A DNA stretch of 64,000 nucleotides from SZUA-430 sp965227535. GTDB taxonomy: Bacteria; Pseudomonadota; Alphaproteobacteria; Micropepsales; Micropepsaceae. Of this stretch, positions 7,275-15,861 are shown one piece after another (within the stretch, counting starts at the first letter, position 1; each line of letters opens with the position of its first letter). The notes beneath the pieces were generated by a model that saw nothing but the letters and a program-made list of their open reading frames with translations, searched no databases and was not told the DNA's origin. The stretch spans positions 3,534,001 through 3,598,000 of the forward strand of contig OZ245761.1 in assembly GCA_965227535.1 (NCBI GenBank). The letters are read 5' to 3'. The position numbers were made by a program, and so were the translations under genes.

Positions 7275-8741
7275 ATGACTGAGACCGCCGCGAACGGACC
7301 CAAAGGCACGGTGTGGGAAACGATCGCCGTCTACCTGCGCCCCCGCGTCGCGCTCATGTTCATGTTCGGCTTCTCGGCCGGCCTGCCCTACCACCTGACC
7401 AGTTCCACGCTGCAAGCCTGGCTGACCGAAAGCAAAGTCTCTGTCGAAGAGATCGGCCTCTTCGGCCTCGTCGCCGCCGCCTACGCATGGAAGTTTGTCT
7501 GGGCACCCGCCATCGACGGCATCCCGATCCCGTACTTCAGCCGCGTGTTGGGCCACCGTCGCTCATGGCTGCTCGTGACGCAGACCTGCTTGGCCTGCGC
7601 CATCGCGGGCCTCGCCTTCGTTGATCCCTCCGAAAGCAAGCTCGCGGTCGCGGCGGTCGCCGCGCTGGTCGCCTTCTTCTCCGCCTCGCAAGACATCGTC
7701 ATCGACGCCTACCGCATCGAGGCATTGAAGGAGGAAGAACTCACCGCAGGCTACGCCAACTACAACGCCGCCTACCGCGCGGCGATGATGCTGTCCTTCG
7801 CCGGCGCCGTCGCCTTCGTGAGCTGGCTTGAGGTATCGGGTATTCCGCGTGCCGACGCCTGGTCCTACGGCTACCTGACGATGGCGGCCCTGGTCTCCGT
7901 CGGCATCCTGGCGACATTGCTCGCGCCGGAGTCGTGGGAAGGCCAAAAGGCACGCTTCGAACGCAACTTCGGCGACCGCTTCCGCGCCGCCGTTATCGAA
8001 CCGTTCACAGACTTCATCCGCAAAGACGTTTGGTGGGCGATCCTGCTGCTGGTCGTCATGTTCAAGCTCGGCGACGCCTTCACGTCGGAACTGCGAACCT
8101 ATTTCTTCCTGACGCACGGCTTTGAGAAGGCGACCTACGGCGTCATTCAGTGGCCGTTCGGCTTCTTCACTGTGCTCGTCGGCGGCTACATCGGCGGTAT
8201 GATCGCCAACAGGCTGGGCGTTATGCGCGCGCTGTGGATCGGCGGCATTTTGCAAATGGCGACGAACCTGGTGTTCATTTGGCCGGCGCTCGTTCTGCCA
8301 GGCATCACCGAAGCGATCGGCGTGCCCGGCACTGACGGCGCAAAGCAGATTACCTTCTCCGCGATCGACGCAGGCGGCTGGGACGGCACGGTGGCGTTCC
8401 TGGCGCTCGGCCTGTCCGTCGGCGTCGAGAACTTGGCGACCGGCATCGGTGGCGCAGCCTTCGTCGCCTACATGTCGCTGCTCTGCGGCAACCGCAATTA
8501 CACCGCAACGCAATACGCGCTTTTGTCGTCGCTTTCGAACCAGGCCCGCATCACGCTCTCCGCACCTGCAGGCTTCGCGGTCGCCGCGTTCGGCTGGGTC
8601 TGGTACTACGTCATCGCAACGTTCCTCGCGCTGCCGGGCCTCGTTCTGCTGTGGTGGCTGATGCGGCGCGAATCGCTGCGCTCGGCCGCCAAGCCCGACC
8701 TTCGGACGTCCAACGAGCTTGCCAGCCAACTGACCGACTAA
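7275..8741 (+). CDS. ampG: AmpG-like MFS permease
   Basis: A 488-residue major facilitator with about twelve to fourteen hydrophobic helices. The opening (PRVALMFMFGFSAGLPYHLT) and the motif ASQDIVIDAYRIEAL are characteristic of AmpG, the inner-membrane importer of anhydromuropeptides for cell-wall recycling and beta-lactamase signalling. Length and helix number fit the AmpG group, though related members move other solutes, so the substrate is inferred. ATG 7275 is preceded by CGAGGA. A TTGACA at 7201-7206 could be the -35 of its promoter, with only a weak -10. No ampR or ampD neighbour is present. Confidence 0.88.
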   Translation: MTETAANGPKGTVWETIAVYLRPRVALMFMFGFSAGLPYHLTSSTLQAWLTESKVSVEEIGLFGLVAAAYAWKFVWAPAIDGIPIPYFSRVLGHRRSWLLVTQTCLACAIAGLAFVDPSESKLAVAAVAALVAFFSASQDIVIDAYRIEALKEEELTAGYANYNAAYRAAMMLSFAGAVAFVSWLEVSGIPRADAWSYGYLTMAALVSVGILATLLAPESWEGQKARFERNFGDRFRAAVIEPFTDFIRKDVWWAILLLVVMFKLGDAFTSELRTYFFLTHGFEKATYGVIQWPFGFFTVLVGGYIGGMIANRLGVMRALWIGGILQMATNLVFIWPALVLPGITEAIGVPGTDGAKQITFSAIDAGGWDGTVAFLALGLSVGVENLATGIGGAAFVAYMSLLCGNRNYTATQYALLSSLSNQARITLSAPAGFAVAAFGWVWYYVIATFLALPGLVLLWWLMRRESLRSAAKPDLRTSNELASQLTD

Positions 8742-8863
8742 GCGCGGGTTCTCCGGTTTGCCACGACACGCCGCCTCGCCTACATTAGCGGGCTCAATCC
8801 ATCCGCGGGACAGTTCGCGCCCGCGCCACGACGACCAACTGGTATCTCCCGCATGAGGCGGCG

Positions 8864-9679
8864 TTGAGCGAGACGAAAACCAAAGACAGCGCGGTGCTCG
8901 ACGCCTCGGGAACGCTCGAAGCGCGCCTGGCGACGACCCCGGCTGAGGTCGAGGCGGCACAGCGCCTGCGCTACGACATTTTCTATCGCGAAATGAACGC
9001 GCAACCCTCGCCGGAGATGGCGGCGGCGGGCCGCGACTTCGACGACTTCGACCCGATCTGCGAACACCTGCTGATCGTCGACAAGGAAGACGGCGCGGTC
9101 ATCGCGACCTACCGCCTGATGCGCGAATACGCCGCCGCAAAGTCCCCGGTCGGCTTCTACACGGCGGGCGAGTTCGACATCGCCGATCTGCTGAAGTCCC
9201 GCGCGGGCCAGCGCATTCTGGAACTCGGCCGCTCCTGCGTGCGCGAAGACTACCGCACCGGGCCGACGATGCAGCTGCTGTGGCGGGCGCTTCTGGTTTA
9301 CGTGATCAAACACGACGTCAGCATCATGTTCGGCTGCGCCTCGTTCCCCGGCACCGACCCGAAGGCCTTGGCGCTCGAACTGTCGTATCTGCATCACTTC
9401 CATCCTTCGCCGCCGGAAGAAACGGTCCGTGCGCTGAAGGATCACTACGTGTCGATGGACATGATCCCCAAGGATCAAATCGACGAGGCCGAGGCGCTGC
9501 GCGAGCTGCCGCCCCTGATCAAGGGCTACATCCGCTCCGGCGCCAAGATCGGCGACGGCGCCTTCATCGATCATCAGTTCGGCACGGTCGACGTCTTCAT
9601 CTATTTCCCGCTCGCCAACGTCCACCCGCGCTGGATCAAGCACCTGAAGAAGAAGACAGCCGCCGGCCAGGACGGTTGA
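8864..9679 (+). CDS. olsB: OlsB-like GNAT N-acyltransferase
   Basis: A 271-residue acyltransferase of the hemolysin/OlsB family, which uses a 3-hydroxyacyl carrier protein to acylate the alpha-amino group of ornithine, the first step of ornithine-lipid synthesis. Hallmarks are AAQRLRYDIFYREM near the N-terminus, DDFDPICEHLLI, ELGRSCVREDYR in the centre and FGCASFPGTDP after it. No olsA neighbour is adjacent; a PlsC-family acyltransferase occurs 9 kb away. TTG 8864 is chosen because it follows GAGGCGG and no in-frame ATG lies nearby; a GTG eleven codons in is an alternative. The next gene starts 7 bp after the stop, so the two are probably one operon. Confidence 0.85.
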   Translation: MSETKTKDSAVLDASGTLEARLATTPAEVEAAQRLRYDIFYREMNAQPSPEMAAAGRDFDDFDPICEHLLIVDKEDGAVIATYRLMREYAAAKSPVGFYTAGEFDIADLLKSRAGQRILELGRSCVREDYRTGPTMQLLWRALLVYVIKHDVSIMFGCASFPGTDPKALALELSYLHHFHPSPPEETVRALKDHYVSMDMIPKDQIDEAEALRELPPLIKGYIRSGAKIGDGAFIDHQFGTVDVFIYFPLANVHPRWIKHLKKKTAAGQDG

Positions 9680-9686
9680 TCGCGGG

Positions 9687-10475
9687 ATGCATCTCGACGT
9701 CGGCGACCTTCAGTCCTTCTACGACGGACCCATGGGCCGCATCGCGCGCCGCCTGATCCGCGAACGCCTGCGCGAAGTCTGGCCCAACGTCCGCGGCCTG
9801 TCGGTCTTAGGCTTGGGCTTCGCGACACCGTATCTGCAACCGTTCCAAAGCGAGGCCGAACGCACCATCGCCATCATGCCGGCGCAGCAAGGTGTCACCG
9901 CCTGGCCCGGCCAAGCCGCCAACGTCGTCGCGCTCGCGGATGAAACAACGCTGCCGCTGCCCGACGCCTCGTTCGATCGCGTCATCGTCGCCCACATCGT
10001 CGAGAACACAGAGGCGCTGCGTCCCTTCCTGCGTCAGATCTGGCGCATTCTCACACCGGCCGGCCGCATGGTCGTCATCGCCCCCAACCGCACAAGCCTC
10101 TGGGCCCAAGTCGAAACAACACCCTTCGGGCACGGCCGTCCCTTTTCGCGCGGCCAGCTTGAACGCCTGCTGGTCGATGCGTTGTTCACGCCGACGGCGT
10201 CAACAACGTGCCTCCACATGCCCCCGTTCGGCGCCGGTATGCTCACGCGCGACGGCGCCCGCTGGGAACGCTGGGGCCGGAAAATGTGGCCCCGCATCGC
10301 CGGCGTCCACCTGACCGAAGCCACAAAAGAAGTAATGGCCCTCGCCCCCGAACGCGGCCTACGCCAACGCGTCCCGGCCAAACCCGCTCTCGCCCGCCCG
10401 TCATCGAGAGTGACCCGCCTTAAACGCATCCGAGTTGGCGATTCAGCTTCACCACAAAGTCTCGAAGCACTCTAA
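9687..10475 (+). CDS. Class I SAM-dependent methyltransferase
   Basis: A 262-residue methyltransferase-like protein. The N-terminal half holds the Rossmann core: GLSVLGLGFATPYL at motif I, the acidic LADETTLPLPDASFDRVIVAHIVEN, and ILTPAGRMVVIAPN as the post-core strand. Motif I lacks the usual DxGxGxG and reads LGLGFA, so the cofactor site is variant. This type is conserved in Alphaproteobacteria, often near gloB, with no established substrate. It follows the OlsB-like gene by 7 bp. The last twelve residues and the stop codon are read from the dispersed repeat at 10440-10591, so the natural C-terminus may be altered. Confidence 0.8.
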   Translation: MHLDVGDLQSFYDGPMGRIARRLIRERLREVWPNVRGLSVLGLGFATPYLQPFQSEAERTIAIMPAQQGVTAWPGQAANVVALADETTLPLPDASFDRVIVAHIVENTEALRPFLRQIWRILTPAGRMVVIAPNRTSLWAQVETTPFGHGRPFSRGQLERLLVDALFTPTASTTCLHMPPFGAGMLTRDGARWERWGRKMWPRIAGVHLTEATKEVMALAPERGLRQRVPAKPALARPSSRVTRLKRIRVGDSASPQSLEAL

Positions 10476-10591
10476 GTTTCACAAAGCTGGAGACTTCCTT
10501 TGGCGCGCAGCGCCACTCATGCCATTGCCTACGGCGCGAGACACCTTCGTGAACCTTCGAGTGCTTCGAGACTTCGTGGTGAAGCTGAGTC
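10440..10591. repeat. Dispersed hairpin repeat, copy B
   Basis: Arms at 10440-10486 and 10545-10591 are 47 bases each and match as reverse complements at 42 positions, framing a 58-base centre with the small hairpin GGCGC-GCA-GCGCC at 10502-10514. It is the same element as at 198-354: the outer ends read GATTCAGCTTCACCAC and the right arm ends in a GTGGTGAAGCTGA block in both. The left arm supplies the final codons and stop of the methyltransferase gene. Its right end lies 17 bp from the metW stop on the other strand, so it could also act as a transcription barrier between convergent genes. Confidence 0.82.
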
Positions 10592-10608
10592 TCCACCACA
10601 CGCGCCCA

Positions 10609-11232
10609 TCAAGCACGTCGCGTCAGAAGAAAAATCGCGCCCTCGGCCGTGAGATTGTCCCAATAGCCGGGCGTCGAAAGCTCGCGCACATCGCCCGCTT
10701 CGTTCACCGCCAGCGAACGCTCCACGCGCGCCCCGATCTCCTGCGTCAGCCCGACAAAATCGGCGATCGTGCAGAGATGAATATTCGGCGTCTCATGCCA
10801 CGCATAATCGAGCGCCCCGGTACGCGGCATCCGCCCCGTGAGCGCCAGCTTCAACCGCACTTTCCAGAACCCGAAATTCGGAAACGAAACGATGACGCCC
10901 TTGCCAATGCGCAACAGCTGATCCAGCACGTCTTTCGGTTTGCGCGTCGCCTGAATGGTCTGGCTCAAAATCGCAAAGTCGAACGACGCATCCGGATACT
11001 CGGAAAGATCCGTATCCGCGTCGCCCTGAATGACCGACAGCCCCTTCGCCACGCACGCATTCACGCCCGCCTGACTAAGCTCGATCCCGCGCGCGTCGCA
11101 GCTCTTGGCGCGCGCCAGATACTCGATCAAGTCCCCGCTGCCGCACCCGACGTCGAGCAGCCGCGCCGACGCCGGCACCATCGCCGCAATGTGCAGCAGG
11201 TCTTTGCGCAGCGGCGTAAGCTTGGCGAGCAT
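10609..11232 (-). CDS. metW: Methionine biosynthesis protein MetW
   Basis: A 207-residue SAM-dependent methyltransferase-fold protein. Motif I is ARLLDVGCGSGDLIEYLA, and family signatures follow: QGDADTDLSEYPDASFDFAILSQTIQA and VSFPNFGFWKVRLKL. MetW works with MetX in methionine synthesis in many Proteobacteria, where it is needed for full transferase activity. The ATG at 11230-11232 overlaps the metX stop as ATGA, giving tight coupling; longer upstream frames only run through metX. Hairpin repeat copy B lies directly downstream. Confidence 0.95.
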   Translation of the reverse strand: MLAKLTPLRKDLLHIAAMVPASARLLDVGCGSGDLIEYLARAKSCDARGIELSQAGVNACVAKGLSVIQGDADTDLSEYPDASFDFAILSQTIQATRKPKDVLDQLLRIGKGVIVSFPNFGFWKVRLKLALTGRMPRTGALDYAWHETPNIHLCTIADFVGLTQEIGARVERSLAVNEAGDVRELSTPGYWDNLTAEGAIFLLTRRA

Positions 11233-12416
11233 CAAGCCCCCTTCGCGGGCAGCCCGCGCGCCGAAGCAGCCGCCTCGATGAATCCGCGCAACGTCTGAAA
11301 CATCTCCGGCACGTCGAGCAGGAACGAGTCGTGCCCGGCGTCCGTCGTGAACTCGACGAAGCTGACATTGGCGCCCGCTGCGTTCAGCGCATGCACGACC
11401 TTCTTCGCTTCCGCCGTCGGGAACAGCCAATCCGACGTGAACGAAGCAACGCAGAACCGCGTCTTCGTGTCGCGAAACGCGTTGGCCAGAACGCCGCCGT
11501 AGTCAGCCGCCAGGTCGAAATAATCCATCGCCCGCGTGATGTAGAGATAGGCGTTGGCATCGAACCGGTCGACGAACGCCGAACCCTGATACCGCAGATA
11601 GCTCTCGACCTGAAAATCCGCATCGAAGCGATAGGACAGCGCCGCGCGGTCCTGCAGATTGCGCCCGAACTTCCGGTGCAGCGCCGCTTCGCTCAAATAC
11701 GTGATGTGCGCCGCCATGCGCGCCACGGCCAAACCTTTGCGCGGATTCGTGCCCTTCGTGATGTAGTCGCCGCCGTTCCATTCGGGATCGGCCATGATCG
11801 CCTGCCGGCCGACCTCGTGGAACGCAATATTCTGCGCCGAGTGCCGCGCCGCGGTGGCCAGCGGCAACGCCGCGAACACGCGTTCGGGATAACTCGCCGC
11901 CCACTGCAGCACCTGCATCCCGCCCATCGATCCGCCCGCGACGCAGAACAAGGTCTCGATGCCCAGATGATCGATCAGCATCGCCTGCGCGCGAACCATG
12001 TCGCGAATGGTGATGACGGGAAAACTCAAACCGTAGGGCTGCCCCGTCGCCGGATTGATCTCATGCGGCCCGGACGAGCCCATGCACCCGCCGATGACGT
12101 TCGCGCAGATGACGAAGAAGCGGTTGGTGTCGATCGGCAAGCCGGGCCCAACCATGAACGGCCACCATCCGGGCTTGCCCGTCACCGGATGCACGCCCGC
12201 GGCATATTGATCGCCCGTCAGCGCATGACAGAGCAGCACCGCGTTCGACTTCGCCGCGTTCAGCGTGCCGAACGTCTTCCAGGCAATGGTTAAAGCTTGA
12301 AGCCCCTCGCCGGAATCGAGCTTCAACGGCTGCTCTGCCGGGAACGTGAACGATTGTCCGACGTCCTCGCCGACGGCGGCGCTTGTTGCCGACAAAGGCT
12401 GAAACAGCGTGGACAT
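11232..12416 (-). CDS. metX: Homoserine O-acyltransferase
   Basis: An alpha/beta hydrolase-fold enzyme of 394 residues that activates homoserine with an acyl group from CoA, committing carbon to methionine. The nucleophile elbow is AGGSMGGMQVLQWA, the substrate signature NVIGGCMGSSGP, and the C-terminal catalytic histidine lies in TTDAGHDSFLLD with the aspartate in FTSDWLFP. Acetyl specificity is the usual annotation, but some MetX enzymes use succinyl-CoA, and this cannot be settled here. The promoter region is shared with divergent hisC: minus-strand TTGACT (12473-12478) and CTCAAT (12450-12455) are 17 bp apart. No convincing SAM-II riboswitch was found in the leader. Confidence 0.95.
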   Translation of the reverse strand: MSTLFQPLSATSAAVGEDVGQSFTFPAEQPLKLDSGEGLQALTIAWKTFGTLNAAKSNAVLLCHALTGDQYAAGVHPVTGKPGWWPFMVGPGLPIDTNRFFVICANVIGGCMGSSGPHEINPATGQPYGLSFPVITIRDMVRAQAMLIDHLGIETLFCVAGGSMGGMQVLQWAASYPERVFAALPLATAARHSAQNIAFHEVGRQAIMADPEWNGGDYITKGTNPRKGLAVARMAAHITYLSEAALHRKFGRNLQDRAALSYRFDADFQVESYLRYQGSAFVDRFDANAYLYITRAMDYFDLAADYGGVLANAFRDTKTRFCVASFTSDWLFPTAEAKKVVHALNAAGANVSFVEFTTDAGHDSFLLDVPEMFQTLRGFIEAAASARGLPAKGA

Positions 12417-12523
12417 GGGGCTTGCGTTGCGGCTCCTGTGGGGGCGGGGATTGAGGGTCCGCTAAGGTCCCAAGTCAATGTTTTCTTTGCAGCCGCACAA
12501 AGCGATGCCTTAAACATGCCTGC

Positions 12524-13603
12524 ATGAAACCCGTCCCCGGCATTCTCGACATCGCACCTTACATCGGCGGCCGCGCCGAAGCTGAAGGCGCCACGCGCAC
12601 GTTCAAACTCTCCTCGAACGAATCACCCTTGGGTCCCAGCCCAAAGGCGATCGAAGCGTTCAAGGCCGCGGCCGGCCAGATGCACATGTACCCCGAAGGC
12701 AGCGCGCTCCTGCTGCGCAAGGCCATCGGCGAGACCTTCGACCTCAACCCCGACCGCATCGTCTGCGGCAACGGCTCGGACGAACTGCTCCATTTGCTGC
12801 CGCAAATTTACGCAGGGCCGGGTGATGAGGTGCTCTACAGCGAACACGGCTTCCTCGTTTACAAACTGGCCGCGCTGGCGGCGAGCGCCAAACCGATCTC
12901 GGTGCCCGAACCCAACCTCATCACGGACGTCGACGCGCTGCTGCGCCGCGCCAGCGACAAGACCAAGATCTGCTTCGTCGCCAACCCGAACAATCCGACG
13001 GGCAGCTACAACACCGCTTCCGACCTGCGCCGCCTGCGCGCAGGCCTTCCCGCCGAGTGCCTCCTCGTCGTTGATGCGGCTTACGCGGAATACGTCAATC
13101 GCAACGACTACGACGCCGGCGTCGAACTCGCCGCCACCACACCGAACACGGTGATGACGCGCACCTTTTCGAAGATCTACGGGCTGGCGGCATTGCGCGT
13201 CGGCTGGGCCTACGGACCCGAACCGGTGATCGACGCACTGAACCGCGTGCGCGGCCCCTTCAACGTGTCGAGCCCCGCGCAAGCCGCCGCGATCGCCGCA
13301 ATCAAAGATCAGGCCTACGTCAAACACTGCGCTGCCCACAACGCGACGTGGCTGCCCTGGCTCGCCGAACACATCTCGGCAACGGGCCTGCAAGTGCGCT
13401 CCAGCGTCGGCAACTTCCTCCTGATCGAATTCCCGGCCGAAGGCGACAAGACGGCCGCCGCCGCCGACAAATTCCTCATGCAGCGCGGCGTCATCTTGCG
13501 CGGTGTCGGCGCCTATGGTCTGCCCAACGCCTTGCGCATTTCCGTCGGCACCGAAGAAGGCAATCGCGCCGCCGTGGCCGCGCTTGAAGAGTTCATGAAA
13601 TGA
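12524..13603 (+). CDS. hisC: Histidinol-phosphate aminotransferase
   Basis: Fold-type I PLP enzyme of 359 residues, normal for HisC. It transaminates imidazole acetol phosphate with glutamate in histidine synthesis and often also handles aromatic keto acids. Recognisable elements are KLSSNESPLGPSP at the start, CGNGSDELLHLL, the PLP-contacting FVANPNNPTGSYN, and the Schiff-base lysine in TFSKIYGLAALRVGW. The stop overlaps the tyrC start (ATGA). In Alphaproteobacteria this pair divergent from metX is common, and HisC probably also serves tyrosine and phenylalanine synthesis alongside TyrC. Confidence 0.96.
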   Translation: MKPVPGILDIAPYIGGRAEAEGATRTFKLSSNESPLGPSPKAIEAFKAAAGQMHMYPEGSALLLRKAIGETFDLNPDRIVCGNGSDELLHLLPQIYAGPGDEVLYSEHGFLVYKLAALAASAKPISVPEPNLITDVDALLRRASDKTKICFVANPNNPTGSYNTASDLRRLRAGLPAECLLVVDAAYAEYVNRNDYDAGVELAATTPNTVMTRTFSKIYGLAALRVGWAYGPEPVIDALNRVRGPFNVSSPAQAAAIAAIKDQAYVKHCAAHNATWLPWLAEHISATGLQVRSSVGNFLLIEFPAEGDKTAAAADKFLMQRGVILRGVGAYGLPNALRISVGTEEGNRAAVAALEEFMK

Positions 13604-14532
13604 CCACGCGAACGGGACCTGTCTTCACCAAGGTGGCGCTCTTGGGCGTCGGCCTCATCGGTTCGTCCATCGCGCACGCCGTCCGCCGCGGCAGCCTCGC
13701 CGCCCACATCGCAGGCCACGCCCACACGCCCGAAACGCGAAAGCGCGCCGGCGAACTCGGCTTCTGCCACTCAATCCACGAACGCGCCGCCGATGCCGTG
13801 CGCGACGCCGACCTCGTCGTGTTATGCACGCCGGTCGGGGCCTTCGGCGAAGTCGCGCAATCAATCGCAGCCGCCCTCAAACCCGGCGCGATCCTCACCG
13901 ACGTCGGCTCCGTGAAGACGGCGGTCCTGCGCGACGTCGGCCCGCACGTCCCCGATGGCGTCCACTTTATCCCTGGCCACCCGATCGCCGGCACCGAACA
14001 CTCCGGCCCCGACGCCGGCTTCGCCGAACTCTTCGACGGCCGCTGGTGCGTGCTGACACCCTTGCCCGGCGCAGACGAAACGGCAGTCGAAAACTTGAAG
14101 ACCTTCTGGCGCGGCTGCGGCTCACGCGTTGAAGTGATGGACCCCAAGCACCATGACATCGTGCTGGCCATCACCAGCCACGTCCCCCACTTGATCGCCT
14201 ACAACATCGTCGGCACCGCGAGCGATCTGGAACAGGTCACGCAAAGCGAAGTGATCAAATTCTCTGCCGGCGGCTTCCGCGACTTCACCCGTATCGCAGC
14301 CTCCGACCCCACGATGTGGCGCGACGTCTTCCTGAACAACCGCGAAGCCGTGTTGGAAGTGCTCGGCCGCTTCTCCGAAGACCTATCGCGCCTTCAGCGC
14401 GCGATCAGATGGGGCGAAGGCGACATGCTCTTCGACCTCTTCACCAAAACCCGCGCCATCCGCCGCGAAGTCATCGACGCCGGCCAAGACACAGCCGCCG
14501 CCAACTTCGGCCGCAATACGAAAAAGCCCTGA
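13600..14532 (+). CDS. tyrC: Prephenate/arogenate dehydrogenase
   Basis: A 310-residue NAD(P)-dependent dehydrogenase that oxidatively decarboxylates prephenate or arogenate on the way to tyrosine. The Rossmann motif is VALLGVGLIGSSIAHAV. Catalytic-region motifs are LTDVGSVKTAV, the histidine-containing FIPGHPIAGTEHSGP, and AITSHVPHLIAYN. No chorismate mutase or ACT domain is fused. Coupling with hisC suggests that the aminotransferase makes arogenate or acts on the keto-acid product. The preferred substrate cannot be decided from sequence. Confidence 0.94.
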   Translation: MTTRTGPVFTKVALLGVGLIGSSIAHAVRRGSLAAHIAGHAHTPETRKRAGELGFCHSIHERAADAVRDADLVVLCTPVGAFGEVAQSIAAALKPGAILTDVGSVKTAVLRDVGPHVPDGVHFIPGHPIAGTEHSGPDAGFAELFDGRWCVLTPLPGADETAVENLKTFWRGCGSRVEVMDPKHHDIVLAITSHVPHLIAYNIVGTASDLEQVTQSEVIKFSAGGFRDFTRIAASDPTMWRDVFLNNREAVLEVLGRFSEDLSRLQRAIRWGEGDMLFDLFTKTRAIRREVIDAGQDTAAANFGRNTKKP

Positions 14533-14599
14533 GGTCCGGCCTTTGTTTTCGCGCGGAGCGCAATGGAAAGCTGAATCCACGTCACGCTAACGCGCGAAA

Positions 14600-15730
14600 T
14601 TACGGCAGCGCAGGGTCGACCGGCGCAAGTTGCGCAGACGCGGGCTCAGGCGTCATCTTCGCGATCCGCGCGGGACCCAGATAGACGACGCCCTTGTCGA
14701 ACTTCAGCGGCACCGAAACGCGCCGCTTCGCATCCCCGCTCATGAACGCCAAGACGTCCAGCACCTTGCCGGCCAGCGTCTCGGTTTTGGCGTCAATCCA
14801 ACCATACCCGCGCATCAGTTCCAGAATGCGCGGATGATTGCCCAGCGTCAGCATCAGCCGCCCTTCGGGCAGCGACTGCGCATCCATCTTGATATCGCCC
14901 GACGCAGCGATGCTGATCCCGCCCCATTCAAGTTCGAAACGTCGGATCTCGAGCGGCGTCCCCGTCTGCTGCCACGCCGCGAACAGGCTCGCCGTCGGCG
15001 TCTCCGCCAAATTCGTGGGCAACTTCGCGCCGATGTCCATATCCAGCCACTCGATCGACGAGCCAAGCGGCAATTCCAAATTGCCCTGCAGCGCAACGTT
15101 TTTGAACCGCGCCTTCACGTCGACGCGCGGCAACGGCTGATTTTCCGTGACGTCGCTGACCGTTAACCCGCCGCGCGCCGCCTCGACGATGAAGTTGAAA
15201 TCCTTCTCGTCCAGCTTCGCCTTACCGGTCAAACGCTCGATGTCGAGTTCGACGCGATGCGCATCGCGCTCGCCCGTGAGCGTGACCAGCGACTTGTCGG
15301 CGCGCGCGGTCGCCTCGATCCACTGCTCATGCGTATAGAAAATGCGCTGCTGCCCTTCGAGCGACAGTGCGATGCGGTTCAGCGCGAACGGTTCCAGATG
15401 AACGACGATCCGTTCGCCGTCATAGAACGCCCCGCGCTCCGGCAATGTCATGTGCATCGCCGACAACGTGCCGAGCACGCGATACGGAAATCCCTGTACG
15501 TCGAACGAGTCCCACTTGACCTCGCGTCCCAACGCCGTCTGCTCGTTCTGAAACAACGCGACGCTCGAACGCATATTGTCGGCGACGATCTGCCACCACC
15601 AGCCATACCCGGCCAGCGCCAACGCCAAAACGGTGACGGGAAGGAAAATCCAGATCGCGGTCAAATGCCCGATCGCCTGGCGCTTCAGCCATGCGAGAGC
15701 GAGATGGAGCCTGTCGAACAAACCGTTCAC
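14600..15730 (-). CDS. DUF2125 domain protein, membrane-anchored
   Basis: A 376-residue protein with one N-terminal membrane helix (AIWIFLPVTVLALALAGYGWWW, about residues 25-47) and a long periplasmic beta-rich domain. The opening after the helix (FQNEQTALGREVKWDSFDVQGFPYRV) is typical of DUF2125, a family found next to tyrC in many Alphaproteobacteria and of unknown function. The AsmA-like alternation of strands suggests an envelope role, but this is inference. Its stop faces the tyrC stop 68 bp away, so the two genes converge. Confidence 0.82.
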   Translation of the reverse strand: MNGLFDRLHLALAWLKRQAIGHLTAIWIFLPVTVLALALAGYGWWWQIVADNMRSSVALFQNEQTALGREVKWDSFDVQGFPYRVLGTLSAMHMTLPERGAFYDGERIVVHLEPFALNRIALSLEGQQRIFYTHEQWIEATARADKSLVTLTGERDAHRVELDIERLTGKAKLDEKDFNFIVEAARGGLTVSDVTENQPLPRVDVKARFKNVALQGNLELPLGSSIEWLDMDIGAKLPTNLAETPTASLFAAWQQTGTPLEIRRFELEWGGISIAASGDIKMDAQSLPEGRLMLTLGNHPRILELMRGYGWIDAKTETLAGKVLDVLAFMSGDAKRRVSVPLKFDKGVVYLGPARIAKMTPEPASAQLAPVDPALP

Positions 15731-15861
15731 GAGCGTCGCCGGCCTAGATCCTTCGCCCGCCGATCTGCACGGCGAACGAGATGAAAACGGCGCGCATCAA
15801 TCGGAGTACGGACGCCGAGGGTCGCCCGATTATGGCACCGCTGCGCGGAGAAAGCAGCGTC

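Noticed and set aside
12417..12523. Possible SAM-II riboswitch in the metX leader
   Set aside because: The conserved TGATTT, TTGCAAGC and GCTAAA blocks could not be placed in order; only a promoter-like pair and a partial dyad are visible.
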